From Ipomoea triloba (Eukaryota; Streptophyta; Magnoliopsida; Solanales; Convolvulaceae): DNA of 64,000 nt. The stretch lies in assembly GCF_003576645.1 (NCBI RefSeq), contig NC_044929.1, forward strand, positions 1,299,260 through 1,363,259, given 5' to 3'. Position 1 is the first letter of the stretch. Each line of letters starts with the position of its first letter. A program made the position numbers and the translations under genes. The notes under the pieces were generated by a model. That model ran no database searches. It saw only the letters and a program-made list of their open reading frames with translations, and was not told the origin of the DNA. Below are positions 35,832-49,374 of this stretch, piece after piece.

Positions 35832-38800
35832 TAGGATCAATTATTATTAGCTGTCTTTTTATTTTATTTTTGGCTTTTTTTTTTATTTCTATTTTTTGAG
35901 TTACTTAGCTTAAGCTTTAAAGTGTCCAAAATACCCACGTTTTTCTCGTAATTATAGTGACGATATTTTGCTGTTTTTGGTTAAACTAAGTAATTCACGG
36001 AGTAAACCGTGGGTATTTTGGTACTATCCCAAAAATGCTTTCTTGTTTCTTGCTTGGATCATTTCAAGAACATTGGCTGATCATCATGCTGTACATAATA
36101 AACAACAACAAAATTTTTAATTTTAAGAAAGTATTTCCATTATTTTTTTAATTTTTATTTATTATTATTATTATTTTACATTCCTCATATATAAAAATCA
36201 TAAGCAGATGCACAATACGTGTACTTTAACCTGGAGGTGTGGTTGAGTTGCAAGTGACTCATCATCCTTAATCAAAGGTCAAAGATTCGATTTTTGGTAT
36301 TGGGTATGGAGCAACTTTACATTTTCAGGCTGTGTTCGATGGTGAAAACCCTGGATACACCCAAAAAAGGACGGAGATAGTTCAACCCGTCACAGAAGTG
36401 AAATTGGTCACAAGATAGAGTGACTATTTTCGAGCCTATCTAGAGATCTCGAGCATTTATCTAGAGGTAGTCTCGATTAGGGAATTTCGACAGTGAAAAC
36501 CTTAGGTACACCTAAAAAAGGATAGAGAATATAGAGGGGCTCTATTCACAATTTCGCATCGATAGTTCAATTGGTGACGTTGGTAAAATTTGTCACAAGA
36601 TAGAGTGACTCTTTTCGAGCCTATTTAGTGATCTCGGGCATTTATCTAGAGGTAGTCTTGGGTTCAAGCTTTGGTAACACATATGAATGCAAATGTTTCG
36701 GGTTTGAGTTTTAGGAATGCGATATTAGTATTTAGTATTGGTTTTAATTGAAAAAAAGTATTGAGTTATGAATAGTAAAAAAAAATTTCCCTTTTAGTAT
36801 GTATATAAAGTTTGCAATCTTGTTTCCAGAACTAGGAAGTCTAGATTTTGTTTACTGCCATGGCATACGTCTCCTTTTCGTGTCTTCCGAAGATCATTTT
36901 ACCTGCGACTTAATCTGGTCAATGTCCCATCCCTATGATCAAATTGTGTTAAGTATAAATAAACATTAAAAAAAATTATTTAAAGATGGATTCTTACATC
37001 TAGTCTGCACTCTACATACATAGTACACTCTACATGTGCTATTGTGCTGTGTGCGGATCGAGTGTTACATTCAAACTCATTATATTAACTCATTATACAT
37101 CTATGATTTGGTTCATGATTTAGGGGGAGCAATGATATTTTCATGGTTTTGTAATTAGCGGTTAACTAATTAATTAGCAGTTAACTGATAATAAATTATG
37201 TTTGAGATTTTAACTAGTGAATCGATCGAGATAATGAATTGCGTTAGTAATTTTAATCAATGAATTGTATTTTAAATAAGGGAAAATAATACTTCTTTCA
37301 TATCTAATCATAGAAAAATAGTGCTTTTCATCTCTAATTATAGAAAAATAGCACTTTTCTATCAATTATACTGTTATCACTTTTTGTTCTTCAATTGTCT
37401 GTAAAGTAAATCTTTTCCTCCTTCAAATTATCTGTAAAGTGGTGTTTTTAAATATTGAATAATAGATGAAAAAAATTCATTTTACAACCAATCGAAAGAC
37501 AAAATTGTGATTGCCGATGGGTATAAATGATCGACAAAAATAACTATTTAAAAAAATTAAAGATTAAAAGTTTCTGTGACAGGTTGCGGAGAGTGGCTTG
37601 ATACACCTCCTAGTTTCCTTGTACACTGTTTGGTGAATGATTTAATGAATTAATTTCTTGATTTCAAAAAAAAAAAAGTTTCATTTTCCATAAAACAAAT
37701 TACACCTAACCGACCTAAGTAGAATTGGAATTAATTCAAAACTTACTTTTTATTTAAATAAATACTCCGTTATCTTATTTTATTAATAAAAATATCAAAT
37801 GTCAACTTAATCACTTTTATAAATTTTAGGGCACAGCATTGCAGAGCAATGAATCAAAGAAGGCCATAAGCAATAGGGTTGACATTAGGCCTATTAATGG
37901 TATAGCTAGCTAGAGTTTAACCTTTTGCCTTTTTTTGACTGAAATGCTTTTTAGTTTTGACAATTAAAAACACAAAAAGATTGATCTTTTCTAATCAGCC
38001 AAGATTTTATCTTTACGAGGAACCACAAGTCAAGGATGTCATGGGATAATTTGGGGTTTGGGAATTGAAAGAAACACAAAAACAAAACAAAAATTTTAAG
38101 GAAAAAAGGAAACAAAAACAAAAGTGATGATATGATCAAACATCTATGTTTAATGAAGCTTTTGATCTTATGATAAAGGATGGAATTGAAGTTTCATGGC
38201 TTCTCTATTTCACAAAATGAAAAGAACTATAGAAAGAACAATTTAGTGAAAAAAAAAAGCGCAATTTTTCTTAAGACATATTTCGAAAATGATTAAGAAA
38301 TAAATGACTTTGATAACCTGGAAAGTGTTTTAGATTGCGTAATTCGCTTTTATTTGTGGTTTGGATTAAATTTATCAAGCGGTTAATAGTCCTATGGATG
38401 CTCTAGGAACTAAATTTCAGAAGTGAATGATTTTTTTTTTTTTTTTTGGTTTTAGGTAAAATAAATGAATCCAAATCAATTTTTTTAAGTGAACAGAAAA
38501 TTGAAATGAACACCCTTAATGTAGACCATAAATAATTATTTTAAAAGTCATTGGGCTAAGATAATCATGAGAATAGCAAAATACTATTTTGTAATATTGT
38601 ATCATAACAACTGATCATATATTATTAATTACTTTAAAATGAGTAGTTTTATTATGAATTATTGAGATAAAATTATATGACACGACATAAAATTTAGGAT
38701 TAAAAAAAAAACAGAAAAAAGAGTGCATGGCAGTATTATCCTACAGAATATGTAGTCTTATGGGTTCGGCTATTGGAGGCAAATTGTCATCTGGGCGGTG

Positions 38801-38953
38801 CTTCAAGTCAAAGAATGTTTGGCAATTAGTAGTATAACTTTATCAATTGCTTATGCAATGACACCCTAAGATTTGGCACCATCTTCATAGAGACTCCCAA
38901 TCACGTCAACCAAAATTATTATTATTATTATTAGCTAGAGGCAAGGTCTCGGA
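35832..38953. other. Intergenic, no gene seen
   Basis: 3' flank of the CLE gene, then AT-rich sequence. 36230-36690 is a SINE-like block with an internal tandem duplication ('cacaagatagagtgact.ttttcgagcctat' at about 36409 and 36594, each followed by 'atttatctagaggtagtct'). No coding region is supported. Confidence 0.5.
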
Positions 38954-39172
38954 TTAGTGGACCTTTTGATTGGCAGCCCGACCCATGTCTGCTAGCAAAA
39001 TGTTAATCAAAATCTCCGAGGGGTCTTCAAAAAATGTTGGGCCCCAATCTCTCATCTATCTCACGTTGGCAAGAAAGTCAGCACATTCGTTTCCTTCACG
39101 CAAGACATGCATGACTCTTAGGTGAGAGAACTTCGCAGCAAGAAACCTACCGTCCAAATAATCAACATAGTT
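38954..39172 (-). pseudogene. LINE retrotransposon RNase H remnant
   Basis: Minus-strand translation gives a short block resembling the C-terminal RNase H-like domain found at the end of plant LINE ORF2: VDYLDGRFLAAKF, then HVLREGNECADFLAN, then a TAG stop, then WGPTFFEDPSEI ending at a TAA complementary to 38954-38956. The 'REGNECADFLA' segment corresponds to the conserved Asp of RNase H. There is no reverse transcriptase nearby and an internal stop is present, so this is a dead 5'-truncated fragment. Confidence 0.65.
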
Positions 39173-42100
39173 ACATACATTAAGCTATTAATCATGATTC
39201 AGGACTACACATCTTAAGTCATCACATAATCAACATAGCAAAAGTTAAAGACTACTATATTTATCTTTGGTGGATCTTAGTGTTGTCACATTCAGTCATA
39301 TTCTTTTAATTTTGTTATATTATATTTCGGATTTTGAGCAAATTATAATTTTAGTGAGTGGGAATAAGAATATAACGTTGTTTGAAAGAGAGAATAAGGA
39401 TAACCTACAGAACGGTTAAAACTAAGATTGTCGGCATTATAAGAAAGGACATGAAAATTAACAACAATTTCCTCTTCCAGTGAACTTCTTGTCCTCTTTG
39501 CGTAAAAAAGTGCATGCGTCCAAAATCCTTTTTCGTCACGTATGATTAGGGGCATTATGAGAATATTACAATTTTTTCATTTCCACTCTATATACAATAA
39601 CTATACTATATATTCCCATCCAATTATAAATAACTAAACACTATTTCATGACCACTAAAGCTCCATTATAATTATTAATTTTCTTTTACCGTATTATAAT
39701 TCATAAGTATACTTCATATGTGTCTTGAGTAGATCCTAAGTATAAGAAGCAACTTTTCATTCGCATGAGGTTGACCCAATTAAGGAGCAAAGTGTTGATT
39801 ATATTGGTTTTTTCAGACGAGAAGGGGTTTAGGACATATAATACTGTTATGTATGATATCATAAAAACTCTTAAATTAGAAACTATTACATCACTTGTAC
39901 ATAATTTTCTTTGAAAAAAAAAAAGAACTTCATAAAAATAGTTATATCAAACCACAAAGTAACAACAAGTGAAGTGGTAAGTCACTCAATACGATCAAGA
40001 AGAATTTTTTGCATACACTTTATTAGTAAAGCTAAAAAAAACTAATTTGGTGAGGATACACATCGATTTCATATTTTTAAAAACCCTAGTAACTTGAAAG
40101 GCATCATATCGACCCTTCATTAATCAATATATTATGATGTTACGTTGTTTGTGTTGACAACTATAGAGTTCATAATGCAAGAGAATTTACAACACTGACC
40201 TGGCCTTGTTATGAGTACTCGAAATAGAATTTTCATTTCAATGGAAATTGAATTCTCATCTTATTCTGAACAAGATTTTCAGAGTGATCCTTAAATCATG
40301 GTTGAGTTAAATTTCGCGAGGCATTATGAGATCATCTCATTCTTAAAAGATGCACCAACAAATGGGAGGATTGGGGGTGGGGAGGGCATTGAAATCGATG
40401 TGGGAAAATGCCACGTAATGTGCGGCGAAAAGGAACATAAAAGCTGATTAACTGAGGAGTATAACATAAAGAGGCAATAAAAGGTTTTGTTTGGTAGCAG
40501 TTTGGAGTGGAATCAAATTCACTCTCTCTCTCTGTCTTCTTCATTGACTATCCTCCTTAAATCCATTCCTCAGCTTTGTTCTGTTCATCGCTCTCTGCAC
40601 CCTTCTTTTCTTCTCTTTTTTTACTTTCAAACATCTCTATTATACTCTCATTTATGCATCAAATTTTGTGCCATTAGAAGACTTTACTCTTTTTTTTTGA
40701 AGGAAGGGCACAGCCCCAGCAGACACTAGTCTCCCCTTTTAACATGAAACTTTTATCAAATTGATTAAATTATTAGAAAAATTTTACAATATTGGAGGTA
40801 AAAACAATGCAAATACTTTAAACAATGTGTTTGCTAGCATGGTGTAATAAATATCTTTGTGAAAGTTGTTTATGAATTCTAAATAGTTCTCGACTGAAAC
40901 TTGATTATTTTACATCATTTGGATACGAATATTAGTAGAGAAAAAAAAAAACAAGTAACGTATATTAATAATAAAAAAGTTGAGTCATATATTACTTATT
41001 CTAATTTAATGTACTTCAAATAGACCGCATCAAGTACATTAATAACATTATAGTATTTTTATTTTATTTAAAAGAGTCATGCATGCAATGAAAAACTCTA
41101 TTCCCAACCCTAGCTAAATTGATCGTACGATTGACGTGATGATCACGAGTTGCAAGTTCAACTTCCAATGAAAGCAGCTTATTGGTGTTTTTGGTTTAAG
41201 TGGTCAACTATGAACAACCTAATTAAATTGATTTACCTTTTTGTGTTTTTTTTAGTAAAATTACAAGACCAAATTTACATGTTGCACATTTTTGTATTTT
41301 TAAAATTTCCGTGTAGTTTGGCCGATATATTAACGCTTTCGAATCGACCGTCCAATGGCATCTTCGTATCATTCTTGGATTCCATCCCTTCTTGATTTGA
41401 GAAGAAAACAATACTCACGACAAATATGAACAAATAAATTAATCCGGAAATAGAAATAAGTGCCTAACATTATAAAATTATTTGTACAACTATAACCAAT
41501 TCTATTGGGCATTATATCATTTTATTTTGACACAATCACAATATTCCTACTCTTTTTTTTGCATGCAGTATTGTCGGGATTCTTGATTCAGAAAGTTGGA
41601 TTAAGTTTTGACTATTCAGATTCGAATTTTGTAATATATCAAATGACAGATTAAATATAAGTTTGAAAATCGAAACACAATTCTATATTTAAAAAAAAAA
41701 AAAAAGTTAATAGAGACAATACTACTTTTCAACACTCATCAACTTGAGCTTGGAAGTTTTATTTTAACAACAAATTAAATGAACTCCATCATTAATTAGT
41801 ACTATTTGGATGATGTGTATCATACATTAAATTAGGATTTTTTTTTTATTTGAGGTAATATAAATGCAAAAACTACAAGAAACTAAGCATAGCCATGCCT
41901 ACAACATCAGTAAAAAGAATTGGGCTCCCATAAATTAATTTCTTGGTGTATATATTTGATAGTCGGGACGCGGGCGGTCAACTCCCACAAGCATCTTAGA
42001 GTTAGGGTTATCTAGACTAGAGTTTTGGCCATTGGCTCCCTAAATTGGAGATCGGACTCCCTAAATTGGCGGAAGTGTAGAGATGGATTCCTTGTGTGTA

Positions 42101-44079
42101 CTGTGTGGAGTCAATGACATGGACTGACTGGGAGAATACTTGGACGACTCATGATTTACCTCTTCCAGTGACTCCTTGGGCAGGGATTTTGGAGCTTAGA
42201 ATAATACGGAGTAGAATTTATCTTGGAAGACTTAATTGTATACAGTATTCAGACAGAAAGTCCAATTAATTCCCACAAGTACAAAATTTTATTTTATTGA
42301 AGAACCTTTAAAAAAAATTAATAAAAACATGATGCTTTCAAGTTTCAAGTATATTATGGAAAAGAAAATGCAAAACTAGAAATGAAAATAAAAATTGAAT
42401 ATTCTGAAAGTTTTGCAAATGATGGGCTTCATAAATAGCCCAGTTTAACCTTATTTTCCTCGGCCCAAGCCTTCTCAAAGGACCAGGCTGGAGTCCATTT
42501 TTGTAAATCTCTCTATCATCATCTTTGGAATGCCCAATTATCCTTTTTGAATTACTTTATTGGCCAAAAAAAATCCAAATCTTTGTGATTTGTGGCAATT
42601 ATATCCAAACTTTTTAAGAAAAAAACGTCAAATAAGTCATTGAATTATTAGTGTTTGTGTGATTGTATCGTCGAACAAAAAAGTGTTCAATTAAACTATT
42701 TAATTAACTCTATAAAATTGTGTAGATAGTATTTTTAGCAAGTTGCTCTTATGTTAAGCAGGTAAGATGAATGACATGATATCTTATGTTACAATTTTTA
42801 ATATTTAAATCAATTTACTATACGTTTAATATTCAACTCTACCCAAAGCACATCTTTAAAAAAAAAATTCATTGGTATATGTATCATGTTTGTATGTATT
42901 GTGTATATATACAACAAATTGGTCCAATAGCTAGGTAGCTTAGCCTTAGAGCATTTACAACCCAATTTATATCAAAAAACCAAAAATCTTCACCAAATGT
43001 CAAATCAAAAGAATATTTTCACACCAAATTTTGTTCATCTCCTACCTATTACACACTAAAGCTTGAAGTTATGTAAAAGCTTGAAGATTTAAAGACAATT
43101 AGTCAATTAAGACTTTAAATATACTATGAATCTTCTCCCAAAAGGTTGAATCTCCAACCCCCGGCTCGACAAAGCATATAGGAAGATGTAAATCATGTAT
43201 ATTAAAAGTACATTAATTATTCATGTATTTAATACACATTATTTGATAGTATACAAAATAATGTACTCCGTATTTTATTTACATAAATAATATACTTTTT
43301 ATTTATGATCTACATAGATGCATTAGGACAACCTCTTATAGCCTTGGATTGGGTTCAAGGCCCACAAAGCCTCCCCTATTAGTCATATGACTAGCCCAAT
43401 TTTTTAATTTAACGGGTAAAATATGTAATCATTATTGAATGGACCATATGCTATTAATTATATTATCAAATAATGTAATTTTAATATGTTACAAATGTAT
43501 ATTGTATAATGTTAATTCAGTACACAAATAATGTACTTTGGTATAGGAAGGGTATAGGAAGTTTAGCCATGAAAATGATGTTATATAGCAAAAGTTAATT
43601 ACCCCAAACAATCATTTATGCCCTTTCGTTTTAATTTATTATACTTTCTATTTGGGTGTACAAAGCCAAAAGTTTAGGAGAAATGTTAGTTTCACATACA
43701 CCCACCAAGATGACGTCCGACCAGTCACATTCAATTCATTACGACAACATAAATTAGGATCCTATTTGACATCAATTATTACAATAATATGGCATTTAAT
43801 TTCATGTGTTGGCGTAATTTTTCAATATCACATTACCTACGAGGCAAAACAAACTCATTTATTAAGAATAGAAACTTACGTGTATTACCAAATAACATCT
43901 AATACTAGGATAAATAAAGAAGATATTTCCAACTTCTTGGCGTGTGTAAAGCCATCATTCCTCCCAATATAAATGAAGACAAATATGCACAACGGAAATT
44001 TCCTATTCTCATTGAATGACGATGTGACTTATGACATATATTACATGTTTTAATATTCCTAAATAGAGGTGTCAAACAG
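39173..44079. other. Intergenic, no gene seen
   Basis: AT-rich sequence with dispersed repeats (39720-39840, similar to 1264-1440; 42090-42190, decayed family 2 SINE body; 43130-43210). A CT-rich stretch at 40510-40700 gives an open frame (40487-40729) with no recognisable domain and is not annotated as a gene. Confidence 0.5.
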
Positions 44080-44521
44080 CAGTCATTATACGGTGGATCA
44101 TTGTCACAAAACGTCGTCGTTTCATTAAATAAAAGAAATTGTTGCCGTAAGTCTTAACGGAGCTCGATAAAAGATACTACAGTTCATCTCAAAAAATATT
44201 GTCTCGCATTTGTTTTTATATTATCAAATGAAACTATAGTTATATCAAAGTGAAACTTTAGTTGTGTTGAAAAGAAACTGCAGTGTACATGAAATGAAAC
44301 TGAATAACAGTTTCACATATTTGAGTGTATATTGTACAATGACACTGTAGTTATATTGAAATGATATTGTAGTTGTGATGAAAGGGAACTACAATTGTGT
44401 TGAAAGAGAAATATAGTATATAACAAATGAAAGTTAATGGCGTGTGGAACGGAGCCGTTTAAGCCGTTTGTTTTCATTAATCAAAACGACGTCGATTTGA
44501 TGCATGGACCGCGGTCCACAG
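44080..44521. mobile_element. MULE-type MITE, relative of 28024-28549
   Basis: Carries the same internal landmarks in opposite orientation: 'tcaaaacgacgtcgatttgatgcatggaccgcggtcc' at the right side and a decayed 'acaaaacgtcgtcgttt' at the left, with 'gaaactgcagtgtacat' and 'gaaactgaataacagtttcac' phrases between. Flanks gtcaaacag and gtcaaaacg could be a decayed 9-bp target duplication. Older and more diverged than the 28-kb copy. Confidence 0.65.
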
Positions 44522-47189
44522 TAAATTTTGCGTCAAAACGAGACAACCAAGTTTATACGTGCTAGCCATCAGAAGCTAAGTTAAAAATGGGTCAGGCAAA
44601 CACATTTTGACCGAGTTATAATTTTTGTAATTCGGCCCTACATATAGTCGGCTGGCGGGGTAAACGAGCCAGCTCGCCAGCCCACTTAAAATTAATGATT
44701 CAATGAATATTTATAATTTTTATTTTAAATAGTAAAATTTTGGTGTCCAATATTCAAACCTCTAACCTCTAATTTAATAATTAATACAATTTTCAATCAA
44801 ATACATTAAACTTTTTGAAAAAATTTCGTGTGCGTTTGTATGTATATATATAGGATAGGGTTCGTGTGAGAACATGCTTCCATATAAAAAGTGAGAATTA
44901 ATTTGACTCGTCCAAAGAAGTTCAACAAATGTCTTTAATTAGCATAATTGGTTTCATTAAGATTAGATTAACTAAAAGATTAAGAGTTTGATTCTTGTTA
45001 TGAACAATGATTCTATATAATAATACAAAGCCCAATTGAACTGAAAATATATTTCGATCAACTTGGGGTAGGGTGGGTAGTAGATACGGGTTACACGGGC
45101 CAATCCATATAACTCGGGTACCCCACCGGTTAAATAGGGTGGGCTCGATTGGGTCGTGTTGGAAAAATCTCCAACCCAACTCGTCTGCAAACCAGCCTAT
45201 ACAGACCCAACCCATCAGGTTGAGCTTGTTAACCACATCAATTGCAATTACATTTTCACTTTTGATTTTTGACTTTAATTTGTTTCATTTTTAATTCTCG
45301 AATTTAAAACATTCCCCGTTTAGTGTAGCTAGACTGCGGGCCTTAAATTTCTTCACTTTGTTAAAATGTGCGTACTCAACATTCATCCTACTATATTTTT
45401 TGAATTAGAAGATGTGAAATATTTTTCAAAAGTTGAGGTCTAAAAGTAAAACAATTAAAATCAAAGATAAAAGTGAAAATACAACTATAGTCGAAAAAAC
45501 GAGGACCAAAGCAAAGCATTAATGTTTATCATTCTAATCTGGTGTTCCTACCTCGAAGGAATTAAGCCTAGCCTAAAACTATTTAACATGTTGCAGCATA
45601 CACAAGAGTCAAACTTTTAACGTTGCGGTTGCATTAGCAATTCATTTACATAGTGGTTCTTTTGATATTTAATTTGATTATTTCAAAATAGAACATATAT
45701 GGTACAATGGCCTCTTTGGATAATCTTACCTGCACCACTTGATTGCGCGTCATATAATTAATTTGTGATGGTGTCTGCTAATTAATATGCATATGCGAAT
45801 CAGTGAATATGATGACACTTATTTTAAACCGCGTTACTATAACTAAAGATGTAAAGTTTGGTACAAAATTGCTACTAGCAATTTCCGATGTGAAATTAGT
45901 GAAACTAAATTTCTACTTTAAACTAGAAATCACAATCGAAGATTATCACAGATAACCAATTCAATCAACTAATGAGAGTATTGATATGTTTTTTCAACTT
46001 GGCTTGACTTTGATAACAGCCCACAATTAGGAAAGATAATCCAACAATTAAGGGGTGTTTTGTCGATTTCCAAAGAGGAAACATGGTAGGTGCATGAGAC
46101 GTTGTCCAAGTTTCCAATGATGGGAAAAGAATGTGATTACCAGATTGTGGTTTTGTGAACCTATTTCTAAGAAACCATAAAGTGATTGCGTAACAACGTT
46201 TTTTGTACATATGACGACTCGAAACCAGTTGTAATTCACGTGATTTTCATCCCATGTAATTAGGATATTTTGGAAAAGAATTTTTTTTAAAAAAATAAAA
46301 TTTTATCACAGACAAAGCATTCTCGACTTTAAAAGATTTACAAATGCCAATCCCTATAAAGCCGGGATGTAAGGGTCCCAGGGCGAGGGGTTTCACGTTT
46401 TGCACTCAAAGATTTGCAAATGTGATGAGTAAATTGGGGCGTTTTTATAGTGTTGCATAATTACTTTTATTATTTAAAGAAAAACAATTGAATTATAATT
46501 GAATATAATTTTAGTTTTTTATAACGTCAACTGCAATGGGTAATCACAAAATTGAATCTCGGTGGGACATTGATTTTTTAAATTGAAAAAATTTGAAAAA
46601 GTATAGAACATATATTACATTGTAAAGAATCATGGGTCAATATATAATGAAACAGAAAAACTTTAAGTAAAACTTTTTTTTCTTTAATATATATAAACTG
46701 AGGTTTTAATAAAGTATTTATACGTTTTGTAACATGATGTAATTTTATTTTGTAGAAAGTGTTACTTTTGGTTTCTTAGTTATAATTATTGTAGAAATTT
46801 AACCCCTCAATTATTATCAGTGATCAATTTCAAATCAACCTAGCTATTTGTTAAGAGGTTAAAATTGACACTATGACAACAATTTAAAGAATTAATTTTC
46901 ACCACAGTCACAATTAAGAGGCTAGTTAAAAGGGTTGTTTTCTGCTTTAATACATTTAATTAAAATACTTTTCGCCTTTAAAATTATCACTCTCTATTAG
47001 TCACTTTTAAATTTAAAAATGAAAAAAAAAAACTATTTATATTCATGCACTACTGGTGAATTGGTTGGCCACATTTTGAATTAATTAATAAGAAATTATA
47101 TATCCAATAAAAATATAACACATCAGGAGGAAGTAGCTACTATGAAGTGATAATTGCAGAGGTCTCTAGTATGGTCCATATTTAATAAA

Positions 47190-47285
47190 TTTAGCTCGCA
47201 TGAGCAGCTCAGTTAATCACAGGGATAAAGTTTGGGAACAATGACTCGGGATCGAGTCTCACAGCGACAGTGAATAAATTATAAA
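47190..47285 (+). mobile_element. tRNA-like SINE head
   Basis: 'gagcagctcagttaatcac' (box A-like) and 'gactcgggatcgagtctc' (box B-like), about 40 bp apart, are followed by AT-rich sequence. No mature tRNA fold is preserved. Confidence 0.5.
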
Positions 47286-48695
47286 TGTACGTAAATTTGT
47301 GGTAACCATATCATTTGTTAAAACATTTAGTAAAGAAGTATGAATAAATTAAATTCTTACAGTCCAACAATCCTTGAACAATAAATGAGAATGTCATTCC
47401 AATATTAGTAAAAGGATGAATTTATATTATTTAATTACATAAGGAAATACACTAAAAAGGAATTAAAGAAGTCATCAAGTCCAAACAAATGGCAATTAGG
47501 ATGGGGCATTTGGTGCATTTAATGATAAAAAATTGAAACAAATTGCTAAAACCTACGAAGACCTAGGGCGCCCATAGTCATCCGAGAAAACCACTGGGAA
47601 AACCTGCTAAACCAGGAAAATAGCTGTTTTGATGGCGAAAAGCGGTTTTATGAGGGAACGGAAAGGCTCCGGAAAACCGGGAGGAGAGTGGGGCCAAGGC
47701 CGTAAGTGTAGTTTTCCGTGACACTTTATGGCGTCCCTCACGGTGGTTGTTAGCTACCTAGGCTTCTTCATGTCCTGTCATGCACGCACTTTATCCATTT
47801 GTCTCATCACTTTCATATATATACCTAATTCAAATTAAAACTTAATCAAACGTTAGAAGTTGTCAAATTATGTAATTAAGGTTACAAATGTGAGTTTTTT
47901 TTTTATTATTACTTTTGGCCCCTTGACTTTTAAAGAGGCTCGAATTTGCGACCTGATATCACTTGTTAGGATCAAGCACTTACCACTATGCGACAAGTTA
48001 TTGCTTATAGTGAAGGCGCAACTTTACTTCTTTATATGCTGTCATCATATTTTCGAGGGTGTTAGACTTGGTCTTTTACTGCCCTCCCCAACAATCCCCC
48101 TAGACACCAATGGATGGACTTGGTCCTTTACCGGCATTCGCTCAACATGAAGGACAACATTGTCATTTTTGTTCCCTTCTCCTATAAGTTTAATAATAAA
48201 AAATAAAGTAATCGAAAATGATATTTTTTTTTAAGATAAGTAAGCGGTGATTAAAAAAAAAAAAAAATTAGACTGGAATGATCAAATGTAACAAAATTTA
48301 AAAGTTGTGGGACAAAATGTAAAAAGTTAATAATTATGGACCAAATGTAAAAATAGTCACATAGTAGGGAGACAAAAAAAAAAAACAAAAAAAAACCACC
48401 TCTTACATATGTATATTATGATACTTTTACACTTATATCTTAAACAATAGTAGTATTTTTTTTTTTTTGGACATGTTAATGCTTTATTATGGGTTGTTAT
48501 TGAGTTATTATTGCTATGTCATAATAATTTCATAATATACACTCTATCATTTCATTATATTGCATGTCGGCCGGTCATCTAATATGTGAAATAATAGTAC
48601 TAATATAAAACTAAAACATTATTGTTTAAAATCAAGCTTAGGTTATTTTCCTAACAAATTAAAATATTTATCATTTCAATATAATATTAGTTTGA

Positions 48696-48740
<45 letters not shown>
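48696..48740. repeat. (ATT)n microsatellite
   Basis: About 14 uninterrupted ATT units. Confidence 0.9.
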
Positions 48741-48741
<1 letters not shown>

Positions 48742-49300
48742 TCACCTAATAAAATATTTTAAATTAATTCTTGCAAAAAAATCTAAAATATATAAATCTT
48801 TTCAAAGTTTTAAAATTTTCTAACCCTAATACATACGTATATACACACAGAATAAAAACAATATCCCATAAGTTTAGCACTTCAATTCTTATTTTTCGTT
48901 GTCTTTTTTTTTTTGCTTGACAACACTTATGATAGACTTTTCTTTTAAGAAATATATTATAAATAAATTCTAAGGGTAATTTAAAAAAATTAATCATTTT
49001 CTAGAAAATTAGATAATTTAATTTGTTTACTTACCATTTTTCAATTTATAAAATGAAGAATTACTTTTTCAATTTACTTTTTAAAAAAAATCAATAATTT
49101 AAAACTAGTTGTAATTTTTTTAGTACTACCAAACTAGTTGTAATTTATTTATTAATGTTATTATAGTTTTTTTATTAATGCTACATACACTTCAAAATCG
49201 CATTTTGTAACAATTAAAATATTTTAATTTAAATGATTATAGTTTATTTAGTAATGTTATTGTAATTCGTTATGAATGTTTGTTACATGTCAGGTATTTA

Positions 49301-49342
49301 ACAACAACAACAACAACAACAACAACAATAATAATATAATGG

Positions 49343-49372
<30 letters not shown>
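49301..49372. repeat. (CAA)n ... (GTT)n inverted microsatellite
   Basis: Nine CAA units are followed 15-20 bp later by about ten GTT units on the same strand. The two arms are complementary and could form a long hairpin. Confidence 0.85.

Positions 49373-49374
<2 letters not shown>

Noticed and set aside
35341..35840. Antisense frames over the CLE gene
   Set aside because: Shadows of a GC-rich coding region; none has a recognised domain, whereas the plus strand has an intact CLE motif.
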